Origin: Sphingomonas kaistensis | GTDB lineage: Bacteria; Pseudomonadota; Alphaproteobacteria; Sphingomonadales; Sphingomonadaceae | DNA: 64,000 nt | NCBI RefSeq assembly: GCF_011927725.1 | Contig: NZ_JAATJC010000001.1 | Coordinates: 496,001-560,000 of the forward strand | Direction: 5' to 3' | In this document: piece by piece, positions 32,224 through 40,974 of the stretch | How the letters are laid out: each line of letters begins with the position of its first letter | How positions within the stretch are numbered: position 1 is the first letter of the stretch | Notes under the pieces: generated by a model | Told to the model about the DNA's origin: nothing | Database searches by the model: none | What the model saw: only the letters and a program-made list of their open reading frames with translations | Position numbers and translations under genes: made by a program

Positions 32224-32325
32224 AGCCGGACCCCTGTGGCGGGCATGTGACAGAGGGATTGCACAGGCGGAACTAGCCGCTAGGCTCCGCGCCGATTTCA
32301 CATCCAAGTTCTCGGGGGAGCCTTC

Positions 32326-33909
32326 ATGGCCAGTGCCGCGCCAAAGAAGACACTGATTGGGCGAATGTTCGCCCGCAAGTCGATCGCTCAAGTTCAGCAG
32401 GAGTCCGCGTCGAGCGAACTCAAGCGGACGCTGGGCAAGTGGAACCTGCTGCTGCTCGGCGTCGGCTGCATCATCGGCGCGGGCATCTTCGTCCGCACCG
32501 GCAGCGCCGCCGCCCTGCACGCCGGCCCGGCTGTGCTGCTGAGCTTCGTGGTGGCGGGCATCGTCTGCGCGTTCGCGGGCCTCTGCTACGCCGAACTCTC
32601 CTCGACCCTGCCAGTCTCGGGGTCGGCCTACACGTATGGCTACACCACGCTGGGCGAATTCGTCGCCTGGATCATGGGCGCGCTGCTGCTGCTCGAATAC
32701 GGGCTTGCGGCATCGGTCGTGGCGGTCGGCTGGGGCGGCTACGTCGTCAGTCTGCTGGCCGACTTCGGGCTGGTCATTCCGCCCCAATTCACCGGGCCCG
32801 CCGGCTACACGCTAATGAAGGAAGGCGCGCCGGTGCTAATCAACGGCGCCGAGGTCGTCACCCTGTTCAACCTCCCCGCCTTCCTGATCTGCCTTGCGCT
32901 GTCGGTCCTGCTGGTGGTCGGCGTGTCGGAATCGGCCAAGGTCAACAACGCCATCGTCGCGATCAAGGTCAGCGTGCTGGTCGCCTTCATCGTCGTCGGC
33001 GGCCTGATCGTCCTGTCCAACTTCGGTGACCTCGTCACCCGCAACTGGACCCCGTTCATTCCGGAAAACACCGGCGAGGGGCAATTCGGCGTCGACGGCA
33101 TCATGCGTGCCGCCTCCATCGTCTTCTTCGCCTACATCGGCTTCGAAGCGGTCTCGACCGCCGGGCAGGAAGCCAAGGATCCCAAGCGCGACATGCCGTT
33201 CGGGATCATCGGGTCGCTGATCGTCTGCACCGTCATCTACATGCTGGTGGCCGCGATCATGACCCTGCTGGTGCCCTACGCCCAGCTCAACGTGCCTGAC
33301 CCCGTCGCCGTCGTCGTCGACAACTTCGGCCCGACCTGGAGCTGGCTGGCCAAGATCATCAAGATCGGCGCGATCATCGGCCTGACCTCGGTCGTGCTGG
33401 TGCTGATGTATGCCCAGACCCGCATTTTCTACACCATGGCCCGTGACGGCCTGCTGCCGAAGGTGTTCGCGACGGTCCACCCGCGGTTCAAGACGCCGTA
33501 CATCAACACCATCCTGGTCGGCATCATCACCGCCATCGCCGCCGGCTTCTTCGACATCAACGTGCTGGGCGACATGACCTCGGTCGGAACGCTGGCGGCC
33601 TTCGCCATCGTCTGCCTGTCGGTGATCTACCTCCGCCGTTCCGCGCCGGAACTGCCGCGCGGGTTCAAGGTGCCGCTTTATCCGATCCTGCCGATCTTCG
33701 GCATCCTCTCCTGTCTGTACCTGATCACCACCGTTCCGTGGAACGTGCTGGTGTTCTTCATCTGGTACATGCTCGGCATGACCGCGCTGTATTTCATCTA
33801 CGGCATGCACAACAGCGAGCTGGGCAAGGGCCACACCGTCACTGCCGACGGCGAAATGCCCTACTTCCCCGAGGACAATCCCGACGGGGGCACCGTGACC
33901 CGCGACTAA
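32326..33909 (+). CDS. APC superfamily amino acid permease
   Basis: A 527-residue inner-membrane transporter with about 12 helices. TM1 has GVGCIIGAGIFVRTGSAAA (GxG unwound substrate site), later AYTYGYTTLGEFVAWIMG, and TM6 has IVFFAYIGFEAVSTAGQEAKDPKRDMPFGI. These fit the cationic amino acid transporter (CAT)/YfnA-like branch. It probably imports amino acids with protons; substrate not determinable. The ribosome site GGGGAG lies 8 bases before the ATG. It stands alone with a strong terminator after it. Confidence 0.9.
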   Translation: MASAAPKKTLIGRMFARKSIAQVQQESASSELKRTLGKWNLLLLGVGCIIGAGIFVRTGSAAALHAGPAVLLSFVVAGIVCAFAGLCYAELSSTLPVSGSAYTYGYTTLGEFVAWIMGALLLLEYGLAASVVAVGWGGYVVSLLADFGLVIPPQFTGPAGYTLMKEGAPVLINGAEVVTLFNLPAFLICLALSVLLVVGVSESAKVNNAIVAIKVSVLVAFIVVGGLIVLSNFGDLVTRNWTPFIPENTGEGQFGVDGIMRAASIVFFAYIGFEAVSTAGQEAKDPKRDMPFGIIGSLIVCTVIYMLVAAIMTLLVPYAQLNVPDPVAVVVDNFGPTWSWLAKIIKIGAIIGLTSVVLVLMYAQTRIFYTMARDGLLPKVFATVHPRFKTPYINTILVGIITAIAAGFFDINVLGDMTSVGTLAAFAIVCLSVIYLRRSAPELPRGFKVPLYPILPIFGILSCLYLITTVPWNVLVFFIWYMLGMTALYFIYGMHNSELGKGHTVTADGEMPYFPEDNPDGGTVTRD

Positions 33910-33934
33910 TCTCGCGGGCCTCGGCCAAAAAAGA

Positions 33935-33970
33935 AGGGCCGGTGCAGCGATGCACCGGCCCTTTCTGTTT
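33935..33970. terminator. Bidirectional terminator between permease and adenosine kinase
   Basis: A perfect 12-bp stem AGGGCCGGTGCA / TGCACCGGCCCT with GCGA loop; A6 upstream and TTTCTGTTT downstream allow use from both sides. Confidence 0.9.
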
Positions 33971-33988
33971 GCCCAGCTGAGCGGCGGC

Positions 33989-34981
33989 CTAGAGAATGTC
34001 GCCAGCAAGCGCCTTGAGGTCAGCCTCGGGACGGGCGCCATAATGCTGGATCACTTCCGCCGCGGCGATCGCGCCGAGACGGATCGAGGCTTCGAGGCTG
34101 AGCCCGCGGGCCTGGCCGGCGAGGAAGCCGGCGGCGAACAGGTCCCCCGCACCGGTAGTGTCGACCAGGCGCTCGATCGGCTCGGCCGGGACCGAGGCGC
34201 GCTCCGAACCGGCAACCGCCACCGCACCCTGCTCGCTGCGGGTGACGGCCAGCACCGGCACCTTGGCCGACAGGCTGGCGAGGGCCGCCTCGAAGTCGCT
34301 CTCGCCGGTCATCGCCAGCAGTTCAGCCTCGTTGGCGAACAGGATGTCGACCTTCTTCTCGTCGAGCAGACGGTGGAAGCCGTCGCGGTGGCGGTCGACG
34401 CAGAAGGTGTCGCTCAACGTAAAGGCGACCTTGCGGCCTGCCTCGCGCGCAGCGGCGATCGCGGCTTCCATCGCGGCCCGCGGCACTTCGGGGTCCCACA
34501 GATAGCCTTCGAGATAGAGGATGCCCGCATCGCGCACGGCATCGAGGTCGATGGCGTCCGGCGACAGCTGCTGCGCCGCGCCGAGGAAGGTGTTCATGGT
34601 CCGCTGCGCATCGGCGGTGACCAGGATCAGGCAGCGCGCGGTGGCGCCGACGTCGCCTCGGGCCGGAGTGTCGAAGTCGACACCCAGGCTGCGGATGTCG
34701 TGGCGATAGATGGCACCGAGCTGGTCGTCGGCGACCTGGCCGATGAAGGCGGTCTTGATGCCAAACGCGGCAAGTCCCGCCGCGGTGTTGCCGGCCGACC
34801 CGCCGCTTGCCTCGCGGCCCGGACCCATCAGGCCGTAGAGCCGCTCGGCCTCGGCCTCGTCGATCAGCCGCATGCTCGCCTTGTCGAGACCCTGCGCCTC
34901 GAGAAAGGCGTCGTCGGCATCGGCGATCACATCGACGATGGCATTGCCGATGGCGAGCACGTCGTAGCGGGGAGCGGTCAT
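33989..34981 (-). CDS. PfkB-family sugar/nucleoside kinase, adenosine kinase-like
   Basis: A 330-residue ribokinase-fold enzyme. N-terminal YDVLAIGNAIVDVIADADD, GGSAGNTAAGLAAFG (sugar-binding glycine pair), and C-terminal DTTGAGDLFAAGF (274-286) with catalytic base Asp280. The A-x-G-N-A-I-V-D opening is typical of bacterial adenosine kinases, which phosphorylate adenosine to AMP. The exact substrate is inferred from the subfamily. It is monocistronic. Confidence 0.85.
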   Translation of the reverse strand: MTAPRYDVLAIGNAIVDVIADADDAFLEAQGLDKASMRLIDEAEAERLYGLMGPGREASGGSAGNTAAGLAAFGIKTAFIGQVADDQLGAIYRHDIRSLGVDFDTPARGDVGATARCLILVTADAQRTMNTFLGAAQQLSPDAIDLDAVRDAGILYLEGYLWDPEVPRAAMEAAIAAAREAGRKVAFTLSDTFCVDRHRDGFHRLLDEKKVDILFANEAELLAMTGESDFEAALASLSAKVPVLAVTRSEQGAVAVAGSERASVPAEPIERLVDTTGAGDLFAAGFLAGQARGLSLEASIRLGAIAAAEVIQHYGARPEADLKALAGDIL

Positions 34982-35100
34982 GGGCAGTCCTGATTGTTGG
35001 AAGTGGCGCGCGCCCTACCGCCATCCGGCCATTCAGGGAAGGTCAGGGACCGCGCCGCTAGCCATTGCCTCCCTTCCCCCGTGATGACAAAGCCCTGCCC

Positions 35101-35451
35101 ATGCGCCGCCTGTTTCCGCTTGCCGCCCTGTTCGTCGGGGCCTGCGCCACCACTCCCCGACCCGCCCCAGCACCGACGCCAGGCGTTCCGGCGCCGGCGG
35201 AGGTACGGACCAACCTCAGCGGGCTGACCGAGGCCGAGCTGCTCGGCCGCTTCGGCCCGGCGCCCTTCCGGGTGCGCGAGGGAAGCGGGCTCAAGCTGCA
35301 GTGGCAGAATGCGAGCTGCGTGCTCGACACCTATCTGTACCCGCCGGTCAACGGGGCCGGCGCGGCGACTGTGCTGCATGCCGACGCGCGGCGGCCGGGA
35401 ACGGGCGAGACGGTGGCGGTCGAAGGATGCGTGGTCAGCCTGACCCGCTGA
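35101..35451 (+). CDS. Small lipoprotein of unknown function
   Basis: A 116-residue protein with a lipoprotein signal MRRLFPLAALFVGACATT (Cys15), a Pro/Ala-rich linker, and a compact domain. This begins LSGLTEAELLGRFGPAPFRVREGSGLKLQWQNASCVLDTYLYPP and has two further cysteines. The 'L-x-x-L-F-G-x-P' then 'W-x-Y'-like pattern resembles SmpA/OmlA-like lipoproteins, but I cannot assign a family. Its last 17 bases overlap the convergent queG gene. Confidence 0.7.
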   Translation: MRRLFPLAALFVGACATTPRPAPAPTPGVPAPAEVRTNLSGLTEAELLGRFGPAPFRVREGSGLKLQWQNASCVLDTYLYPPVNGAGAATVLHADARRPGTGETVAVEGCVVSLTR

Positions 35452-36487
35452 GGAGCCTGGCGCTGGCCCATTCGGCGGCTTCCGCCACCACCGGATCCTC
35501 GTCCCCGCGCAGCGCCTCGACCCGCGCCGCCAGCGCCAGGTCGCCGCTGTTGCCCGCCGCGATCAGGCAGTTGCGCAGGAAGCGCCCGACTCCGATCCGC
35601 TTGATCGGACTGCCCGAGAACAGTTCGCGGAAGCTCGCGTCGTCGAGCGCCAGCAAATCCCCCAGGGCCGGCGCGACCAGTTCGGCGCGGGGCAGGAAGG
35701 CGCGATTGGCCTGCGCCTGCGCGGCGAACCGGTTCCACGGGCAGGCGGCGAGGCAATCGTCGCAGCCGTAGATGCGGTTGCCGATCGCCTCGCGATATTC
35801 GAGCGGGATCGGGCCCGAATGCTCGATCGTCAGGTAGGAAATGCACCGCCGCGCATCGAGCCGGCCCGGCCCGTCGATCGCCCCGGTCGGGCAGGCCACC
35901 ATGCAGGCGCTGCAACTGCCGCAATGATCGCTTGCCGGCAGGTCGGGCTCCAGCTCCAGCTCGGTGAAGATGACGCCGAGGAACAGCCAGTTGCCGTGGG
36001 TGCGCGACAGGAGATTGGTATGCTTGCCCTGCCACCCGATCCCGGCCGCTGCGCTGAGCGGCTTTTCCATCACGGGGGCGGTATCGACGAATACCTTGAG
36101 CTCGCTTGGGCAAGCGTCGACGATGAAGCGGGCGAGCGCCTTCAGCGCCTTCTTGACCGTCTTGTGATAGTCGGCGCCCTGGGCATAGACGCTGATGCGG
36201 CCAAGCGACGGCTCCGCCTCCAGCGCGCGCGGATCGCCCGCGGGGGCATAGCTCATCGCCAGCGCGATCACGCTGTTCGCCTCCGGCCACAAGCCCTGCG
36301 GACTGGCCCGCTGGCCGGCGCGCTCCTCCATCCAGCCCATCGCGCCGTGGCGCCCTTCGGCCAGCCACTCGCGCAATCGATCGCCCGCCTCCGGCACCGC
36401 ATCGGCACGCGCGAAGCCGCACGACACGAAACCCAGCCGCTCGGCCTCGGCGCGTATCCGTTCCTTAAGGCTTGCGGGTTCAAGCAC
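35435..36487 (-). CDS. queG: Epoxyqueuosine reductase
   Basis: A 350-residue cobalamin and iron-sulfur enzyme that reduces epoxyqueuosine to queuosine in tRNA (last step of Q synthesis). Asp135 (VDTAPVMEKPL) is the proposed proton donor. Two 4Fe-4S sites are formed by CGSCSACMVACPTGAI (Cys189, 192, 195, 199) and CDDCLAACPW (Cys242, 245, 249) plus Cys215. The C-terminal HEAT-like helices end at about 345. The start is a GTG at 36487. Divergent ABC genes start 41 bases away. Confidence 0.95.
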   Translation of the reverse strand: MLEPASLKERIRAEAERLGFVSCGFARADAVPEAGDRLREWLAEGRHGAMGWMEERAGQRASPQGLWPEANSVIALAMSYAPAGDPRALEAEPSLGRISVYAQGADYHKTVKKALKALARFIVDACPSELKVFVDTAPVMEKPLSAAAGIGWQGKHTNLLSRTHGNWLFLGVIFTELELEPDLPASDHCGSCSACMVACPTGAIDGPGRLDARRCISYLTIEHSGPIPLEYREAIGNRIYGCDDCLAACPWNRFAAQAQANRAFLPRAELVAPALGDLLALDDASFRELFSGSPIKRIGVGRFLRNCLIAAGNSGDLALAARVEALRGDEDPVVAEAAEWASARLLSGSG

Positions 36488-36527
36488 CGGCGCTCACTAC
36501 AAGGGCACGTGCGGGGAGGCCAGTCGA

Positions 36528-37462
<935 letters not shown>

Positions 37463-37466
<4 letters not shown>

Positions 37467-38677
37467 CCCGCCACCTCAACAAGCTCCAGGCCGCCTTCGT
37501 CATCGCCCGGCGCGACTATACGGCGACGGTGTTCAGCCGCGCCTTCCTTTTCTTCCTTCTCGGCCCGCTGTTCCCGATCCTGCTCGGCGTGCTGTTCGGC
37601 GGCATCGGCGCCAAGGTTGCCAGCGATACGGAGCGGGTCCGGGTGGCGGTAATCGCCGCGCCGGCTGAATTCGCCCGCGTCGAACGGGCGCGGATGGAAC
37701 TCGCTGCGCTGCCCGGCACCGGTCAGTTACCGCTGCTAAAGGCTGCGCCGCTGGGCACCGATTACAAGAGCCTCCTCAACGACACTGACGGTTCGGTGAT
37801 TGCGGTGCTCGAGTATCCGTTCAATGCGCCGTCGCTGATCGGCAAGGTCAGTGGCAGCGATCCAATAGTGGGGCAGGTCCGGCTGATCCTCGACCGCGCG
37901 GCGAACGGGCCGACCCCTATCCCCGAGATCGGAGTCATCCAGCTCAGGCAAACCGCCGGCGCGACCCGCAACGCACGCGAGATCACCGCACGCGCCGGCC
38001 AAGCCTTGCTGTTCCTGCTGACCCTGCTGCTGTCCGGCATGCTGCTCAGCCAGTTGATCGAGGAAAAATCGAACAAGGTGATCGAGGTGCTGGCCGCCGC
38101 GGTGCCGGTAGAATCGATCTTCATCGGCAAGCTGTTCGCGATGCTGGCGATGAGCCTGACGGGAATCGCGGTGTGGATGACTGTCGCTATCAGCTTCCTG
38201 CTGCTGTTCGCGCCCGGGCTGTTCGCGGTGCTTCCGGTGCCGGCCATCGGCTGGCCGTTGTTCCTGCTGCTCGGCGCGCTCTATTACGGAATGAGCTACC
38301 TGCTGATCGGTGCCGCCTTCCTCGGGATCGGGGCGCAGGCCAGCACCGCGCGCGAAGTGCAGACTCTGTCGATGCCGGTCACCATGGGCCAGGTCGGGCT
38401 GCTGCTGCTGGCCAATTTCGCGATCAGCGATCCGCACGGCTCGGCCGGGATCGCCGCTGCCGCCTTTCCCCTGTCCTCGCCCTTCGCGATGATGGCGCGT
38501 GCAGCGCTGGACGGCGCGGTCCTGCCCCACCTGGCGGCGCTGTTGTGGCAGGGCCTGTGGGTAGCGCTGATGCTGAAGCTGGTGGCGGCCTGGTTCCGCC
38601 GCTCGGTCCTCAACAGCAGCGGCCCGCGCCCGCGCTGGTGGAAACGCGTGGAGATCCCTTCAGGCCTGCAGCCCTAG
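37463..38677 (+). CDS. ABC exporter permease (NatB/ABC-2 type)
   Basis: A 404-residue membrane protein. One N-terminal helix ([21 protein letters not shown]) and a large extracytoplasmic loop (about 45-180) are followed by five or six C-terminal helices, including [36 protein letters not shown]. That [10 protein letters not shown] segment is the ABC-2 permease coupling motif. It is coupled by a four-base overlap to the ATPase gene, forming a two-gene exporter. Its stop codon shares a CTAG with the stop of the convergent diguanylate cyclase gene. Confidence 0.88.
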
Positions 38678-39255
38678 GCCGCGGCCTTCTGCTCGTACAT
38701 CGCGCGGTCGGCGCGAACGAGCACGCTTTCGGGGGTGTCGTCGCCGCGGATTTCGGCGATCCCGATTGCCGCCGAGAGGGGGATGCACACCCCGCCGAAG
38801 CTGAAGCTGCTGCCGGCGATGCGGTCGGTCAGCCGGGTCGCGGTTTCGGTCGCCTGGTCGATGTCGACCCGTTCCAGCAGCACCGCGAATTCATCGCCGC
38901 CGAAGCGGGCCACCGTGTCGCTCTGGCGAACCCCGCCGGTCAGCAGTTCGGCGATGTGGATCAGCGCGGCATCGCCGGCGTCATGCCCGAAGCCGTCATT
39001 GACGAACTTCATCCCGTCCACGTCCACGAACAGCAGTGCACCGCCATCGCCATAGCGCTCGATCCGGTCGATCAGTCCTGCCAGCTGCCGCTCGAAACCG
39101 CGCCGGTTGGGGAGCGGCACCAGCGCATCCTGATGGGCCAGCCGGTCGAGCTCACCGACCCGTTGCTCCAGCTTCGCGACCGTGGCGCGAAGACGCGCGA
39201 TCTCGGCCCACAGCGCGGTGGGGTCCTCGCCGACGACCTCGTTGCCAATACTCAT
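38674..39255 (-). CDS. Diguanylate cyclase (GGDEF protein), soluble
   Basis: A 193-residue cytoplasmic protein. An N-terminal coiled coil (about 15-45, [18 protein letters not shown]) is followed by a full GGDEF domain. The substrate loop is LPNRRGF, the metal-binding site [11 protein letters not shown], and the active-site GGDEF at 119-123. An inhibitory I-site RQSD (110-113) stands exactly five residues before, so product feedback is likely. It makes c-di-GMP from GTP; with no sensor domain, activity may depend on dimerisation via the coiled coil. The start ATG at 39255 was chosen because residues upstream look non-coding. Confidence 0.9.
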   Translation of the reverse strand: MSIGNEVVGEDPTALWAEIARLRATVAKLEQRVGELDRLAHQDALVPLPNRRGFERQLAGLIDRIERYGDGGALLFVDVDGMKFVNDGFGHDAGDAALIHIAELLTGGVRQSDTVARFGGDEFAVLLERVDIDQATETATRLTDRIAGSSFSFGGVCIPLSAAIGIAEIRGDDTPESVLVRADRAMYEQKAAA

Positions 39256-39381
39256 GCCGTGCAAACCACTCCGCTGGCGGCCAAGCAGCCCATAACGCAG
39301 ATCAAGCTGTTTTGGGAGCGGGTGACAGAATCGCGGCACGCCCCTAGGGAAGTGGCCGTTCGACCGGGGAGCGATACGCGA

Positions 39382-39855
39382 ATGGACGTCGGGATCATCA
39401 TGGGCAGCCAGTCCGATTGGGAAACGATGCGACACGCCGCGTCGATTCTCGAAGAGCTTGGCGTCGCTTATGAAGCAAAGGTGGTCTCGGCGCATCGTAC
39501 CCCCCAGCGACTGTACGATTATGCGACAGGCGCAAAAGCGCGCGGTCTCAAGGTCTTGATCGCCGGCGCGGGCGGCGCGGCCCACCTTCCCGGCATGGCC
39601 GCGGCAATGACCCCGCTACCCGTCCTCGGAGTGCCGGTGGAGAGCAAGGCGCTGTCCGGGCTCGACAGCCTGTTGTCGATTGCGCAGATGCCGGGCGGCA
39701 TTCCAGTCGGTACGCTGGCGATCGGCAAGGCTGGCGCGATCAACGCGGGCCTGCTGGCCGCGGCCATCCTCGGCCTCGCCGATCCGGCGCTCGCCGGCAG
39801 GCTTGAGGCATGGCGCTCCGCCCAGACCGATTCGGTCGCCGAGAGCCCGGAGTGA
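39382..39855 (+). CDS. purE: N5-carboxyaminoimidazole ribonucleotide mutase
   Basis: A 157-residue class I Pur[77 protein letters not shown]. It moves the carboxyl group of N5-CAIR to give CAIR in purine synthesis, working with PurK. The stop overlaps the purK start (GTGA), so they are coupled. The ATG at 39382 follows a GGGGAG. Confidence 0.96.
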   Translation: MDVGIIMGSQSDWETMRHAASILEELGVAYEAKVVSAHRTPQRLYDYATGAKARGLKVLIAGAGGAAHLPGMAAAMTPLPVLGVPVESKALSGLDSLLSIAQMPGGIPVGTLAIGKAGAINAGLLAAAILGLADPALAGRLEAWRSAQTDSVAESPE

Positions 39856-40907
39856 TCGCGCCCGGCGGCACGATCGGGATCATCGGCGGGGGCCAGCTCG
39901 GCCGGATGCTGGCACTGGCCGCGGCGCCGCTCGGCTACAAGGTCCATGTGTTCGATCCCCATGAGCGGCCCTGCGCCGCCGACGTCGCCGCCGCCTTCAC
40001 CCGCGCCGAATTCGACGATGTCGCCGCGCTGGAGCGCTTCGCCGCCGCCTGCGACGTCGTCACCTACGAGTTCGAGAATCTGCCGGTCGACCCCCTCGCG
40101 ACCATCGCCGGCAAGCTTCGTCCGGGCACCGCAAGCCTCGCCATCGCGCAGGACCGCTGCGCCGAAAAGGCCTTCGTGGAAGGCGCCGGAGCGCGCCCCG
40201 CGGCATGGCGGGCGATCGAAGGGCCGGACGATATTGCCGCTGCGGTCGAGGCGCTCGGCCTGCCGCTGGTCCTCAAGACACGGCGCGACGGCTATGACGG
40301 CAAGGGCCAGGCCTGGCTGCGCTCGGCAGACGACGTCGCGGCGGTGTGGGACGACCTCGGCGGGCGTCCGCTGGTGGCCGAGCAGGCGATCGGCTTCGAG
40401 GCCGAATTCTCGGTCGTGCTGGCGCGCGGCGCCGACGGCGGCCTCGCCTTTTACGATTCGACCCGCAACACCCACGAAGACGGCATCCTCCGCCGCTCCG
40501 AATTGCCGGCCGGCGAGCTGATCGAGGGGCAGGTCGACCAGGCCCGCCGGCAGGCCGGCGCGATCGCCGAGCGGCTTGGCCATGTCGGCGTGCTGACGGT
40601 CGAATATTTCGCCTGCGCCGACGGCCCCTTGGTCAACGAGATCGCGCCCCGGGTCCATAACAGCGGCCACTGGACGATCGAGGGCGCAGTGACCTCGCAG
40701 TTCGCGCAGCATATCCGCGCCATCGCCGGACTTCCCCTCGGCAGCACCGCGCTGCGCAGTCCCCGCGTGGCGATGGACAATCTGATCGGCGACGAGATCG
40801 ACGCCTGGCCCCAACTTGCCGCCGATCCGGCCGCTGCGCTTCACCTCTACGGCAAGGGCGCACCCCGGCCCGGCCGCAAGATGGGCCACGTCACCCGCAT
40901 CGGCTGA
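39852..40907 (+). CDS. purK: N5-carboxyaminoimidazole ribonucleotide synthase
   Basis: A 351-residue ATP-grasp enzyme making N5-CAIR from AIR, bicarbonate and ATP. It shows [19 protein letters not shown] at the N-terminus, [16 protein letters not shown], and the C-terminal [30 protein letters not shown]. It starts with GTG overlapping the purE stop. It ends in a terminator shared with the M16 peptidase gene. Confidence 0.95.
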   Translation: MIAPGGTIGIIGGGQLGRMLALAAAPLGYKVHVFDPHERPCAADVAAAFTRAEFDDVAALERFAAACDVVTYEFENLPVDPLATIAGKLRPGTASLAIAQDRCAEKAFVEGAGARPAAWRAIEGPDDIAAAVEALGLPLVLKTRRDGYDGKGQAWLRSADDVAAVWDDLGGRPLVAEQAIGFEAEFSVVLARGADGGLAFYDSTRNTHEDGILRRSELPAGELIEGQVDQARRQAGAIAERLGHVGVLTVEYFACADGPLVNEIAPRVHNSGHWTIEGAVTSQFAQHIRAIAGLPLGSTALRSPRVAMDNLIGDEIDAWPQLAADPAAALHLYGKGAPRPGRKMGHVTRIG

Positions 40908-40914
40908 GCCGCAA

Positions 40915-40958
40915 CGAAAAAGGCCCGGAGCATCGCTGCCCCGGGCCCTTTCTCTTTC
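40915..40958. terminator. Bidirectional terminator between purK and M16 peptidase
   Basis: GGCCCGG/CCGGGCC stem (40922-40928 with 40941-40947) with inner AGC/GCT pairing, A5 before and CTTTCTCTTT after. It lies between convergent stop codons. Confidence 0.85.
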
Positions 40959-40974
40959 GAGCGACGACCGGCCC

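Noticed and set aside
32270-32300. GGAAC before the amino acid permease as an EcfG promoter
   Set aside because: No GTT occurs 16-18 bases downstream, so the -10 element is missing.
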